A stretch of 64,000 nucleotides of DNA from Pseudopyrenochaeta lycopersici (GCA_003313425.1 NHZP01000030.1:372001-436000), one strand, 5' to 3'. Positions 46,111 through 58,047 are shown, counted from the first letter of the stretch. Program-made: numbers and translations. The notes: a model not told the origin generated them from the letters alone.

Positions 46111-48087
46111 CTACTTTAAGAAAAATTCCTCCATCTCATGATCCTTGGTTATAAACTCCCCGTACATAATTCCATGAACAAACGTCTCTCCAACCAATAT
46201 ATACATTCCATCATTGCATCTCCTTAACACATACGGAAACTTTGCTCTGGGAAAAATAACAATGATATCTCCTTCCTCCGCATGTTTAGGAGCAAGTCCA
46301 ACAAACCCTTTCACAGTCACAAATGGTCTGCGCTCCACTTGTTGCCCCATCATATTATAGTAACTTCTAAGCGTATTCGTGACTGGAGCTCCAGCACTCG
46401 GCCCGTGTTTTTTCCGCTGGATGTAGTCCGTAACGACTTCTGTGTGGCCGAGGCGACATTCTTCGAGTGTGGCGCCTCGAACAAATCCCGTACAATATAA
46501 ATCAACCACAGGAACACGTTGGAATGCTGTTTCCCGGAGAGAAGGGTTGCGATAGATTTCTACACCTGATTTCTCAAGCTTTTCGTTAGAGATTTGGCAT
46601 AGAGAGTTTATATCCCGCAGATACGTGCAGGCCTGGTGGCGATGCTCTAGGCTTAGCCATTCACCTTTATTGCACTGGTCCCTTAGTGATTCGATGGAGT
46701 CAACGAGGAAACCAGGTATTTTTAGCTGTGAGAAAGGAATGTTCTTGCTAGTATGTTCTAGAAATATTGCAGAGCCTGATGCTGAATATGGTGTATCCCA
46801 AGATAATTGTCCGAAAGGTTGCCTGACCTCCTTTCGCCAATCAGGGACCCACGAGGGTACGTCTGGCTCGGTCTTGCTCCATTGGGAGAAGGCAAGGATA
46901 TCAACGTGACCAGAAGTGATCATGGCACGAGCGGCATTGCAGTAGACGGCGGTACATGAGTTCGTGGCTGCGTAGTTTGGAATGATGCCAAGAACCCCTG
47001 TGTCCGCCGCGATTCCAAGAAGTGCCCAAATTCTGTCCCTGGGTTCCGTGGCCTCTCTCCCCATACGAGTCCAGGCAAGAAGCCAGATGAGGTTAGGTTT
47101 CGCCCCGTCGTTCTCTTGAGCAGGGTTTTGATATCGTTGTCGCATTCCTGAAACAAAAGTTGCGGATGGCGGTATCTCGACGGAACAGACAAAGTCAAAC
47201 TGTGCTTTTAATTCGCAGTTTGGTGGGAAATTTCCATCGCTTGACTCTTCCAACAAAGCTGTCAGCTGCTCTTTGAGTTTAAGCGAGAGAAAGGTTCGCA
47301 TGTACATGATATACAGCATGGCAGCGTGCAGGAATGCGAATTCGATTTTCAGTTTGCCACAGTACACTTCGACGTTACGAGAAACAACGATTTCCTGCAA
47401 GATCCAGACACGACTCCAGTATTCGCGCGACAAGAGATGACGGGTTCCCGCAAGGAGACGGAGTGAGTCCTCAATCTGGATGAGAGATCTCTCGAGCATA
47501 TCTTCAACAAGCGTCGTGGCTTGACTCTCGGCGTGCATGGCACCATCTGGATCTTTCATGGATAGAGTAGCCATTTTAATGAAGAACTCGAAGGCTCCAC
47601 GGTCAACAACAGTCTTCCCAGTCTGTGCAAGTTGGGACATGATTTCGTCACTGCAGGTGATGTCATCTGCCGGCCCGAGCCATACTCTCGTACTTTTGGC
47701 ATGAGCATAAATTTCCGTCATCAAACTGACTTGCTCACTCTTCTCCACATCGTCCATCTGGTTAATACAAAGTGCATCCACCCATAAAACTACATCAATT
47801 GTCTCGCTGCGGAGATGCTTCAAGGCGGCATAGAGGTTTCTTGTTACGGGCACCTCTGTCTCGTTTACCAGTATGGGCAGGGGTTCCTTTGGGTCTCCCC
47901 AGGTGTAAGATAGTGCTTCGTATCCTTGATCCCTAGCTTCGTGGAATGCAACAGGATAAAGATCGCAATAGATCGGGACATGCTCCTCAGCTTGAATTGA
48001 AGACGCTTTTGAGGTGGAGGAACGAGCGTGAAGTCGCAGGAGTCGTACTTCACGCGTCGAGTCGAGCGGAGTGTACAGTGTACTCAT
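46111..48087 (-). CDS. HET-domain protein, intact
   Basis: A single-exon, uninterrupted 658-aa protein. The heterokaryon-incompatibility domain lies at about residues 55-235: YEALSYTWGDP (56-66), LWVDALCINQMDD (101-113), YAHAKSTRVWLG (127-138) and REYWSRVWILQEIV (221-234). The C-terminal half has the usual family features: RMGREATEPRDRIWALLGIA, a WVPDW motif, and a terminal GDIIVIFPRAKFPYVLRR segment. HET domains act as cell-death effectors when non-self is detected in fungi, often downstream of or fused to NLRs. It lies next to NLR2 and shows no RIP stops, so it is either single-copy or under selection. An 87-bp inverted repeat lies about 120 bp upstream of its start. What it recognises is unknown. 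Confidence 0.9.
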   Translation of the reverse strand: MSTLYTPLDSTREVRLLRLHARSSTSKASSIQAEEHVPIYCDLYPVAFHEARDQGYEALSYTWGDPKEPLPILVNETEVPVTRNLYAALKHLRSETIDVVLWVDALCINQMDDVEKSEQVSLMTEIYAHAKSTRVWLGPADDITCSDEIMSQLAQTGKTVVDRGAFEFFIKMATLSMKDPDGAMHAESQATTLVEDMLERSLIQIEDSLRLLAGTRHLLSREYWSRVWILQEIVVSRNVEVYCGKLKIEFAFLHAAMLYIMYMRTFLSLKLKEQLTALLEESSDGNFPPNCELKAQFDFVCSVEIPPSATFVSGMRQRYQNPAQENDGAKPNLIWLLAWTRMGREATEPRDRIWALLGIAADTGVLGIIPNYAATNSCTAVYCNAARAMITSGHVDILAFSQWSKTEPDVPSWVPDWRKEVRQPFGQLSWDTPYSASGSAIFLEHTSKNIPFSQLKIPGFLVDSIESLRDQCNKGEWLSLEHRHQACTYLRDINSLCQISNEKLEKSGVEIYRNPSLRETAFQRVPVVDLYCTGFVRGATLEECRLGHTEVVTDYIQRKKHGPSAGAPVTNTLRSYYNMMGQQVERRPFVTVKGFVGLAPKHAEEGDIIVIFPRAKFPYVLRRCNDGMYILVGETFVHGIMYGEFITKDHEMEEFFLK

Positions 48088-48207
48088 TGTTTAAAGACTG
48101 AAGTAAAGAACAAACTCAGAGGACGTAGATGGAGGATGAAATTGGAGTGTGAAGCTTAGGAAGCAGAAGGTTCCGTGTACTGTGCGGCTGAACTCCGATG
48201 AGACACC

Positions 48208-48294
48208 TACGAAGGAGCTCGTATTTTTTGAACGCTAGGGTCCCCGCAAATTTTGGTGGTAGCCTAGCGCTCAAAAAAAACGAGCTCCTTCGTA
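48208..48294. repeat. 87-bp near-perfect inverted repeat upstream of the HET gene
   Basis: Arms of about 32 bp (48208-48239 and 48263-48294) start TACGAAGGAGCTCGT and differ at about three positions, around a 23-base spacer. The outer TA on each side fits a minimal TA-targeting MITE. It could also form a strong hairpin in the HET promoter or leader. Confidence 0.75.
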
Positions 48295-48559
48295 CATCCG
48301 TGGCTCTGTATTAGAAACGCCAGCTTTGGTAATCAATACTCAACAGGCAAGGATAGATGAGAGATGGTTCTTTGAGGAAGTGTTTTTCAAAGTCTCAACT
48401 TCCCGTTCAAGTGATGATTTTCGATGCTTGCGAGTAGCGTATAGTGCAACAATGCACAGCACAGGCCGCTACGCAGAGGCATTACCTCCACTTGCGCAAC
48501 TGATATGATGACTTCTTCTTTGCGATAATCATATCTTTCATGCGGTCAAGATGGCGCGG
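48295..48559. other. Region between the inverted repeat and the ICP55 pseudogene
   Basis: Ordinary composition with a 60-codon frame (48326-48508) lacking any motif. It presumably contains the former promoter of the ICP55-like gene. Confidence 0.3.
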
Positions 48560-49522
48560 CACTGCTTCGATGCATGCCAGGCGGCCGTTTTTCGAGTGTG
48601 TCGGCGGGCGAGTTGCGATTCGGGCAGCCACTCTACGAGACACATCCGCACTTGCTGCAAGGCCGAAGAAAGTACGACCAGACGACCACTGCGCATTCCG
48701 CTATATACTGACACGGCCTAGTGACACCCAGTATCACCGCGCAAGAGTACTACGATCAACACGTCAAGCTCGCCAACGCTCTCTCTCTGAACTCGATCGC
48801 TATCCTCGCCGCTTCCGACGTCAAGTACTGCTCTGGAGCTGTATTCTACAAGCTCCACCAGGATTCAGACTTCTTCTACTTGACCGGCATATATCAACTG
48901 GGGGTTATGAGATTTGTTGGAGGAGCTGAAAAGTGACAGGATTCAACGAGCCGGATGCCGTCGGGATACTAGGTACAGCTCGTGCCACCCCATCGAAGAC
49001 GCGCATTGACGGCTGCCAGAAAAGATCGACGACAACTAGCACAACTTCCACTTCTACGTGCGGCCGAAAGACTCTCACACTGAGCTCTGGGAAGGCGCGC
49101 GGTCGGGCGTCCAGGCGGCCGAGGATGTCTTCAATGCAGATACGTCAGGTGCAGTGAACGAGCTCCCCGGGATACTGCTCGAAGTGATAAAACGAGCGAA
49201 GGAAGTGTACACGTACCTACCGAATAACAGGATATCGAAGGACATCTTATTACAATGCGTTTCTGGCGCCGGACCCGCTCGGACTGGCGGCAAAATGAAC
49301 GTCTTCCGGGGATTGAAGGCGAGCATCAAGCCTCTCCGACCCTTTGTGAACGAGCTCCGACTCATCAAGAGCGAGGCGGAGATAAGAAACATGTGGAAAG
49401 CGGGTCAGCACTCGGGCCGAGTCATTAAGATGCTATGCGCCAAACCTTCACCACAGAGGCGGACCTCGACTTATTCCTGGACTACTAGTTCAAGCAGGAT
49501 GGCTGCGACGGCCCAAGAGTAT
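48560..49522 (+). pseudogene. ICP55: Truncated ICP55-like Xaa-Pro aminopeptidase pseudogene
   Basis: ICP55 trims one residue from mitochondrial precursors after MPP cleavage. The pieces follow its N-terminal half: LRFGQPLYETHPHLLQ (about 48,614-48,661), a 50-bp intron (48672-48721), VTPSITAQEYYDQHVKLANA and FYKLHQDSDFFYLTG (48722-48897). A second intron then has a GC donor or mutated GT donor (GCATAT...GTGACAG), followed by FNEPDAVGILGT. After a frame break come NFHFYVRPKDSHTELWEGAR and VNELRLIKSEAEIRNM. The frames shift at least three times, and a TAG interrupts LFLDY-FKQDGCDGP. Everything C-terminal, including the whole M24 metallopeptidase catalytic core, is missing, replaced by an NLR fragment. 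It is probably a duplicated, captured fragment with the functional gene elsewhere. Confidence 0.8.
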
Positions 49523-49925
49523 ATCGAAGGGGGTAGTTTCGATAGTGAAACTCGAGGCTTTAATACAGGTAATCCTTGGATTAGCGATGCCATCTATGTA
49601 TAATACATGCTGATGTATCCTAGGAAAGAGCAAACGCATCCACATTAATTGAACTAGTTCGAGATGCGCGCCGATTCATTATGTATTATAAGTGGGCAAT
49701 AGATAATAGTCTTCTTTAGGTGTATGCGTCTGCACTCCTATTCAGTCCAACTCGCAGCCTGATAAGGCTTCTTTTCAGGGAGGAAGAGCCGAAGTATATC
49801 ACGATAAAGTCGGCTATGGGAGATAGAGTGCCTGTCTGCAGATGCTCGAGGGCCATAACGCTTTGGTCTTGTCGATCGCCTTCTCCCACGACTCAGCACG
49901 GCTCGCATCGGCGTCGTACGACAAT
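49523..49925 (+). pseudogene. NLR3: fragment of a NACHT-WD40 gene
   Basis: The fragment starts with SKGVVSIVKLEALIQ and splices by the same phase-0 intron as NLR2 (GTAATCC...CCTAG, about 49571-49624). It resumes with DARRFIMYYKWAI, SPTRSLIRLLFREEEPKYI and the first half of one WD40 repeat (SIAFSHDSARLASASYD). It has one TAG (for Gln) and a small frame change before the WD repeat. It is cut at 49,925 by transposon fragment E. Confidence 0.8.
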
Positions 49926-50052
49926 CTTTAGCTAAGGTGCTATTTTTCTTTTCTTATTTTAGTAAGAAATACTATTATGTTGTACTTTCTTAAGATTTTC
50001 TTAAAGTTATTTATGTATTTTCTTTATTTCTTTAGCTATTTTTATAGCTGCT
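49926..50052 (-). mobile_element. Fragment E, left part: antisense piece of an A/C-type gypsy element
   Basis: The reverse complement matches the integrase end of elements A/C (the block GCACCTTAGCTAA back to the GCTAAAGAAATAAAG stretch). It continues at 56,585 on the far side of element D. No LTR is present. Confidence 0.85.
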
Positions 50053-50447
50053 TGTTACGAACAGGAAGTGGGAGGGCGGCGGTTATGAGGATGAGGGAAG
50101 AGGCACGGACGGCTAGCGAGGAGACCAAGCCTCTGAACTAACTGATAACGCTAGGATCACGTAATCCTAGGAAACCTACGCTAAGACGGACTATATCCTA
50201 TAGGACAGAGATAAACCTAGAAATCCTAGAGGGGGCCTTATAGGAATCCTATAAGATAATTATGTATATAGACTCGCATAATATAGCCCTATAGCACATT
50301 GTAATCAACTTAAGACAATCTATAAGTATACTACTATCTAACACTTCTACCTTTAACCTAGCCTGCACATCTATAGAATACTCTAAAGATACTAACTAGT
50401 TAACACTAGTTACTTTATATTATAACTACTTAATTAGATCTTTAATA
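50053..50447 (+). repeat. 5' LTR of element D
   Basis: 395 bp; ends GATCTTTAATA, where the original terminal CA has become TA. Confidence 0.9.
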
Positions 50448-50499
50448 TTTTAATTACTCTTAAGATAAGTAGCCCTAGCAAATACGTAGCTACCTCTAA

Positions 50500-53400
50500 T
50501 TCTTTAACTGTGTCTACTAAAGGACGTTTAATTAGTAAACCTACTATATTTAGTAGTAATAGACGACACCTTAAAGGATAGTTACTCTAACTTAACCTCT
50601 ACTTTCACCTCTATAAGGATATTAATAAAAGTAACAAAGTACTTATCGCGATAACTTACCTTATAGGTAAGGCCCTAGAGTAGGTTATACTACAACTAAA
50701 ACAATATATAGACTAAGAAATTATAAACGCAGAGAACACGGAAATATTTAAAGATTAGGATAAGTTTAAAAAATATATTTAGTAGATCTTTAGGATGTAG
50801 ACTAAGAAAGTCGCAGTAGAATAATATATACAAGAACTAAAATAATATACCTCTATCGCTAACTATACTAATAAGTTTAAATAATACTCTATAATTATTA
50901 GATAAGATAATAAAGCTCTTAAAAGAATATTCTAGTAGGGCCTAAAACTATAGGTTAAGGAGGAACTTATAAGAACAGGATTTGTTATTAAAGACCTAAA
51001 TAACTTAATTAATAACTATATAAGGATTAATAATAACCTATATAAACTAAACTAGGAGCTATAGAGCTATAGAAAAAGAGGAATAAACTACACAGGTAAA
51101 TAGAAAGGCTATGTTCGCTACCCTAAAAGTACTTATACTGCTAGTTACTATACTTCTAATAAACTAGAACTAATATATCTAGATAATATTAATAAGAAGT
51201 AAAGAAATAAGAAAGTAAGAAACTAGAAGACAGATGTAGAGAAGTAAAAAGGAAATTACTATAATTATAGGAAGAAAGGACACTTTGTAAAGAACTATAG
51301 GTAAAAGAATAAAGTTACCTAACTTAAAGTTAATATAATTAAAAACTTTAATAACACCTAATTTAGAGACTAAGAGGTAGTTACTACACCTAACTATAGC
51401 ACTAGACCCTTATTACTACTATAGTAGGATAATAACTAGATTATAGGAACCTACAGACAGGTTCCCTTAAACACTTAGGAGATTAACTAAAATAATAAGG
51501 CTCTAATAGAACTATATTTAGGGACCCTAGTTAACTAGGACTAACTACTACCTATAGAAAGTATTAAGGACGCATAGGCACTAGATAATAAGGTATAGAA
51601 AATATAGGGGATACTAGCACTATAGAAGATATACAGCAAGAAATACGTGTACGTGCAATACTAAGACTAGAAAATAAAGTGTAAACTCTTAAACTAAAAT
51701 AACGTATGTTAGGAATATGTAATAGAAAATATTAAGTATTTTAGATTCTCTATAGAATAAGCTAAGTAATAAATTAAATAAAAAGCTTTAGCCTAAGCAG
51801 AGAAAGGATAGAAACTCTTTTATTATGACTATAACTAGAGGAACCTAAAACACAGGCTACTATTATACCTATACTGTATATATAATTACTATAATTACTA
51901 TTACGCTATTAAGTTATAAGAAGGACACTTTCTAATACTAAAAAGAGTATGTAAATAGTAATAGTATAACTGTTAACGAGATAATTGTATTAACTACTTG
52001 TAGGATAAACAAATAATAAATTACTTCCTAGGATATAATAATAAATACATAGTAAACTGAAATATTATTATAAATAAGCGATGCACTAATAAATTATAGT
52101 AAACCTATATAAATCTAAGATGTAAGCGCTATAAGCTAGAAAAAGAGGCAAATAGCTTTAAGGAAAATTCTTTTTTAGATAGAAACTAGAAGTTGAACCT
52201 CCCTATAGCAAGAAGGCTAGAACTAGACGAGAGATTCGTCTACGACTAGACGGTATTAGCAAGCAGTGTTAGGCTATCTAATAAAAGGAAGAGAGTCTCT
52301 TCTAACTTAGAATAAAACTCTAAGGAAAGGAGCTAAAGGCACTAATAGATTCTAGATTATAAGTAAACTACATCTCTAGGATAGCTATATTAAAAGCAGA
52401 GCTATAACTTATCTTAAAGAAAATACCTTACTAGATAACGGTAGTAAACAGAGAATTAGGAGGGATAATAACCTATAAGGTTACTACTAGCCTTAGCCTA
52501 GCCTCTAAAATATACTAGGTTAGACTAGACGTCTTTAGGACGGCCGCCTACGATATTATACTAGGGCTACCTTAGTTAAGGCACTATAATCTAGTAATTA
52601 ACTAGATAAAATAAAGAGTGTCTGTGCGTATAAAGAATAACGTAAGAATACCTACGTAATAGTTGTATACCTTAGTAGATAAGAAGATAATAATAAATAT
52701 TAAACCTTCGCGAAAAGCTAAGAAACAGCTACTTTGTTAGCAGCTAGCAAAGAACGCTAAGAAGAATAAGGAGTTAGTTACTACTCCTAGGATCTTAGAA
52801 GAATATAAGGAATTTAGAGATATATTTACTAAAAAGGTAGGAAGGGAAGTACTACTAAAATACTAAGAATAGGACTATAAGATAGAACTTATAGAAGGTA
52901 AGCAGCCTAGGTTTGTACTAATATACTGCCTAAGCAATTATAAGCTAGGCGTCCTAAAGAAATATATTAATAAAAATTTAGCGAAAGGTTTTATTAGGAA
53001 ATCTAAGTCCTTAGCAGGATATCTTGTTCTGTTTGCGCTAAAAAAGGATAGAGCGTTAAGGTTATGTATTAACTATAGGAAGTTAAATAATATTACTAAA
53101 AAGAACTGCTACCCGCTACCTAATATATAAGAACTACGTGACAGATTAATAGGAGCTTAATACTTTACTGCACTAAACTTAAGAGGAGCGTACAACCTTA
53201 TTAGAATAAAAGAAGGAGAAGAATAGAAAACCGCCTTTAGGACATAATACGGACATTATAAGTACACGGTAATGCCCTTTGGCTTGACAAACGCACCGGC
53301 AACGTGTTAAGATTTGATTAACAACGTCTTAGCAGAATGTCTCGACATATATGCTATAGCCTACCTAGACGACATTCTGGTTTACTCTAGAAACATAAAC

Positions 53401-55600
53401 GAACATAAGGAACATGTTAAGGAAGTACTACGACGACTAAGGAACTACTACCTTAAGTTAAAACTAGAAAAGTGCGAATTTTATAAAGAAGAGGTAGAAT
53501 TCCTAGGATATATAGTTAGAAGACAAGAAGTGCAGATTAGCAAATTAAAAATTAGGACAATCTAAGAATAGAAAACACTATAAACAGTTAAAGATATTTA
53601 GTTATTCTTAGGATTTATTAACTTTAATTAATAATTTATTAAGGACTTTGCTAAGATTACAACACCCTTAATAAAACTAATAAAAAAAGATAAAAAATAG
53701 GACTAGAACGAAGAATAATAACAGGCCTTTAAGATATTAAAAGAAGCCTGCGTAGCTAAACTAGTACTTATATTATTTACTAGTAGATAGCTACTAAAAA
53801 TTAAAACAGACGCATTAGACCTCGTAATTAGAGCAGTAGCCTTATAAAAAAAAGACAGTAAATAGCACCCTATAGCGTATTACTCACGAAAGTTCTTATA
53901 AACAGAAGAATAATACAATATCTATAATAAGGAACTTAAAGCTATTATAGATGCACTGTAATATTAGAGAGTATACGTAGAAAGTTACTTAGAACTTACT
54001 ATTTATACAGACTACTAGAACCTAATATACTTTATAATAATAAAATAACTAAACTAAAGATAAGTAAGATAGTTAGAACTGCTAGGATAATATAAGTTTA
54101 AGATTATCTATATACTAGGAAAAGAAAATAGAAGAGTAGACGCTCTAAGCAGAAGACATAATATAATAGGGAAGAAAACTAAAGTTTATATAGTAATCCT
54201 AAAAATAAATAAAGATAGAACTTTAGGACCTTTACAAGAATACTACGTAATCTTAAAAATATAAGTAGAAGTCCCTAAAGACCTATACAAGACTATTATC
54301 TAATAACATTATAATAATCTAATATATAGACACCTAGGAATTATAAAAACTATAGAGCTTATCTAATAAAACTACTATATTAAGAATCTAAGACAGAAAG
54401 TAGAGATACACATTAAGAAGTGTACATTCTGCTAATAAAATAAATATGCTACTTATACACTCTATAGCGAGTTACAAGCGATTAAGATACCTATAAAGCT
54501 ATAGGAAGATATAGTAATAGACTTTATTACAGACTTACCTAAGTCTACGGACAAAGTAACTAGATATAAGTACAACGTGATATGTAACGTAGTATGCAGA
54601 TATATTAAATACGCGGAGTTTATACTATTTAGAAAAAACTTTATAGTACTATAACTCGCAGAAATAATAAAAGACTAGGTATTTTAATACTATAGTATAC
54701 TAAAAACTATTATTAGCGATAGAGATAAGCTGTTTACATCTAATTTCTAGTTAACCTTTGTAGCTAAGATAGGTACTTAAAGGAAACTATCTATAGCATA
54801 CTACCTAGAAACTAATAGATAAATAGAATAAACAAACAGAACCCTAAAATAATACCTACAGACGTACTATAATAAATAATAGCATAACTAAGTATTACTA
54901 TTACTTACAGCCTAAATCGCATTTAATAATAGTAAATCTAAGGTAATAGGCGAAACACTGTTTTACGCATACTATAGGAAATACCTAAACCTATTTAAAA
55001 GAAACTTTCTAAGTGTTAAAGCAGAAGCTATAGTTAGGATAGTAGGAGAACTACAGGCAACGCTAAAATAGTTACAAGAAAGACTTAAAAAAAGATAAGG
55101 ATAACAAATTTTATACGTTAATAAGAAAAGAAAAACAGCACTTTAGCTAAAAAAGAGGGATAAAGTACACTTACTTATAAAAAACCTACGCACGAAATAA
55201 CCTAATAAGGGGTTAGACTACGTTAAAGTTAGACTATTTTTAATTAAATAACGTAATAGACTAGTTACGTATATATTAGAACTACCTAAAGACGTAAAAA
55301 TCTACCCTAGGTTCTATATTAAGTTACTAGAACTAGCATACCTAGTAATACTACTATAGAAGACTTTTAGGTATAAGACTAAGGAGGAAACAAAGTATAA
55401 AGTTAAGAAGATCCTTAATAAAAGATATTTAAAGATTATAGAAAACTAATATAGAGAAAGGGAGTACCTTATAAAATAGAAGGACTACCCTAACTTAGAA
55501 AATACGTAGGAACCTAAATTAAACTTAGGAAACTATAAGGAATAAATTAGTAAATATAACTATAATAAGGAATAAAAAGAATTTAGGTACTAGAATTATA
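50500..55600 (+). pseudogene. gag-pol remnant of element D
   Basis: A Gag CCHC knuckle lies near 51,255-51,310 with some Cys lost to Tyr. The RT segment 53,265-53,565 is open and keeps the catalytic YLDD (AIAYLDDILVYSRN) and thumb FLGYIVRRQEVQIS. RNase H ends near 54,150 (DALSRR), integrase follows to about 55,340, and the chromodomain (EYLIK-KDYPNLENT, one stop) is at about 55,460-55,510. Stops are TAA/TAG. Confidence 0.87.
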
Positions 55601-55689
55601 ACTAACCTAATCTAACAACGTAATTCTTAGAGGAAGAGGGTTACCTTTAAGCTAAGATAGAGTAAAAACGCTCTAGTCTAAGGCAGAAG

Positions 55690-56130
55690 TACTAGGTATT
55701 AGCCCTTATTTAAGAATATTAACCTTATAATTAACGTCCTTAATTACCTCTAACGCCTTAATCTCTTCTATAATATAACTAGAATTATCTACCTATTATT
55801 ACTTATAACGCTGTAATAACTTTTATTATTTACGAAGTTAATTCTTTTTCGCGCGAGTAGTAAGAAAGGTATTTAGCGCCTTCTCTTTTACGTTATTAGC
55901 TTTAGCTTCTTAAGCGTCTAATTAAGCTAATTCCTTATCTAAATAAGAAAAGTTTAGAACTAGTATATCTACTAGCTTATATAACAACACCCTATTTAAA
56001 TAATAATTCCTACACTTTTCTTTTAATAACGACATCCTATACTTTAACTTCTTCTTTAAATAATATTTGTAAGAGACTATAGTAACCTAACTAATAGTGT
56101 TTATATAATCTCTAATAGAATAGTAATAGG
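55690..56130 (-). pseudogene. Antisense coiled-coil ORF remnant in element D
   Basis: The minus-strand frame reads MSLLKEKCRNYYLNRVLLYK, KLVDILVLNFSYLDKELAQL (with a stop at the final Gln), KALNTFLTTRAKKNQLRKQQ and EEIKALEVI, interrupted only by TAA/TAG. It aligns with the element B antisense frame throughout. Confidence 0.65.
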
Positions 56131-56189
56131 TAGTACTATAAGAAGCTATAGGTTAGTTATAAGGACATAAGGGCTAGAAGAGGGGATAG

Positions 56190-56584
56190 TATTATAAACA
56201 GGAAGTGGGAGGGCGGCGGTTATAAGGATAAGGGAAGAGGCACAGACAGCCAGCAAGGAGACTGAGCCTCTAAACTAACTAATAATGCTAGGATCACGTA
56301 ATCCTAAGAAACCCACGCCAAGACAGACTATATCCTATAGGATAGAGACAAACCTAGAAATCCTAGAGGGAGCCTTATAGGAATCCTATAAGACAATTAT
56401 GTATATAGACTTGCATAATGTGGCCCTATAGCACATTGTGATTAACTTAAGACAATCCACGAGTATACTACTATCTAACACTTCTATCTTTAACCTAGCC
56501 TGCACATCTATAGAATACTCCAAAGATACTAACTAGTTAACACCAGTTGCTTTATATTATAACTACTTGATTAGATCTTTAATA
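56190..56584 (+). repeat. 3' LTR of element D
   Basis: 395 bp, begins TATTATAAACAGGAAGTGGG, a RIP version of the 5' end TGTTACGAACAGG. It is preceded by the purine tract GAAGAGGGGATAG. Confidence 0.9.
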
Positions 56585-57856
56585 CTGCTTTAGCTTTTCT
56601 GCTAGGATATAACTTTATAAAGAGATTAGGGTGTTTCCTATAGTTAGCAAAGAATAGTGTCTTTCTAGTTAATTCTAATAATTTATTATTATAGGCTAGT
56701 TATGCTATTAGTAATAATAAGGCCTAATTATTTTATTATTAATTACTATAAATTCTTAGGTAGGTCTTTATTATTCTGTTTATTCTTTCTATCTATCTAT
56801 CTATTTATAGGTAATAGGCTGTAAATAACTTTCTTTTTATTCTTATTACAGCTATTAGTATAGACTAGAAGTTAGATATAAAGAGCTTATCTCTATTACT
56901 AATAATAGACTTAGGTATACTATAGTACTATATTAGTCTGTCTAAAATAATAAATACTAGTTATTCTGTATTATAGTTATTTCTAAATAGTATTATCTCT
57001 ACTACTTTTATAAACCTACAGACTATATTAAGGATAGCGTTATATTTAATTCCTGTCGCGGGATCTTTAGATAGTAGTAACTCTGTTATAAAGTCTATAG
57101 AAATATCTACCTAGAGTTTATTAGGTAGCTCTATAGCTTATATTTCTCTATATAGTACGTAGGTACTATATTTATTCTTATAATAGTCTGCGTATTTTTT
57201 AATAAATTATTTAACTTTAGCCTTTATATTCTTAAAGCTATAGTGTTATTATATAAGTTCTATTATTCTCTTAATTCTAGGGTAACTATATACTAGGTTA
57301 TTATAGTATTATTAGATAATTACCTTTTATAATTCTTTAAGTACTTTAGACGTAAATTATTATAGTATTATTTAATAACTTATTAGGTCCTAGACTTCTA
57401 TCCTAGTTTACTTAAAGGATAGTATTACTAATTATTACTTTTATTCCTGTAATATCTAATCTGCAGCTAAAAGTATTAGCTCTACTATTATCCTTTCCTA
57501 GCGTATACATAATCTTAAACTTATATTATCCTAATATTTTAGCCTATCTAACCTATCTTTAGTTTAAATCTTTAGTAGTAGTAAAATGAACTAAGTTCTT
57601 ATAATCTATAAATATTATAAGATCTAAGTAGCTCTCTACATAGATCTGCTAGTAATTAAGGGCGTTAATAATTACTATAAGCTCTTTATTATATACGTTA
57701 TATTATTCTTTAAGGTCTATAAATTTTCTAGAGTAGTAAGTAATTAAGTACTATTTCCTATTATATTCTTATTTTACTATTACACCTAGTATAAGGTCTA
57801 AGGCATCTATTTTAAACTATAAAGGTTCTCCTGTTTAGAATATAATTAGTACTAGT
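56585..57856 (-). mobile_element. Fragment E, right part: antisense RNase H-integrase piece
   Basis: The reverse complement runs from the GCAGAAAAGCTAAAGCAG block of A/C back through integrase and RNase H to CTAGTACTAATTATATTC near the RT/RNase H boundary. With 49,926-50,052 it makes a fragment of about 1.4 kb without LTRs, truncated at both ends, into which D inserted. Confidence 0.85.
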
Positions 57857-58047
57857 GTGCCGTTGCACAGGGTACCTGGGCAATCAGGTGATGATGGGTT
57901 TCCTTTGTCAGCGAGATTTGATGATAAGACTTGGAGATGCGAGAGATCTCAACGTCATGCACCAAAAACCATGCACCACACTCCACGATAATTTACTTCA
58001 AAACTGAGATTTTGCAAAGTAGCTAGTGCATTAGTTACGTCAATTCA
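57857..58047. other. Non-RIP island, upstream of the small ORF
   Basis: The composition changes abruptly at the end of fragment E to balanced DNA with many CA and TG dinucleotides. No TATA box is evident. It is probably unique, single-copy sequence. Confidence 0.5.

Larger units (their letters stand above)
50053..56584 (+). mobile_element. Element D: complete Ty3/gypsy chromovirus nested in E
   Basis: Two 395-bp LTRs (50053-50447 and 56190-56584; left copy begins TGTTACGAACAGGAAGTGGG) bound a 6,532-bp element with the 5-bp target duplication CTGCT (50048-50052 and 56585-56589). Gag, protease, RT, RNase H, integrase and a chromodomain are on the plus strand; an antisense ORF follows. It belongs to a different subfamily from A and C. 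It is RIP-damaged except for a short RT patch. Confidence 0.93.
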
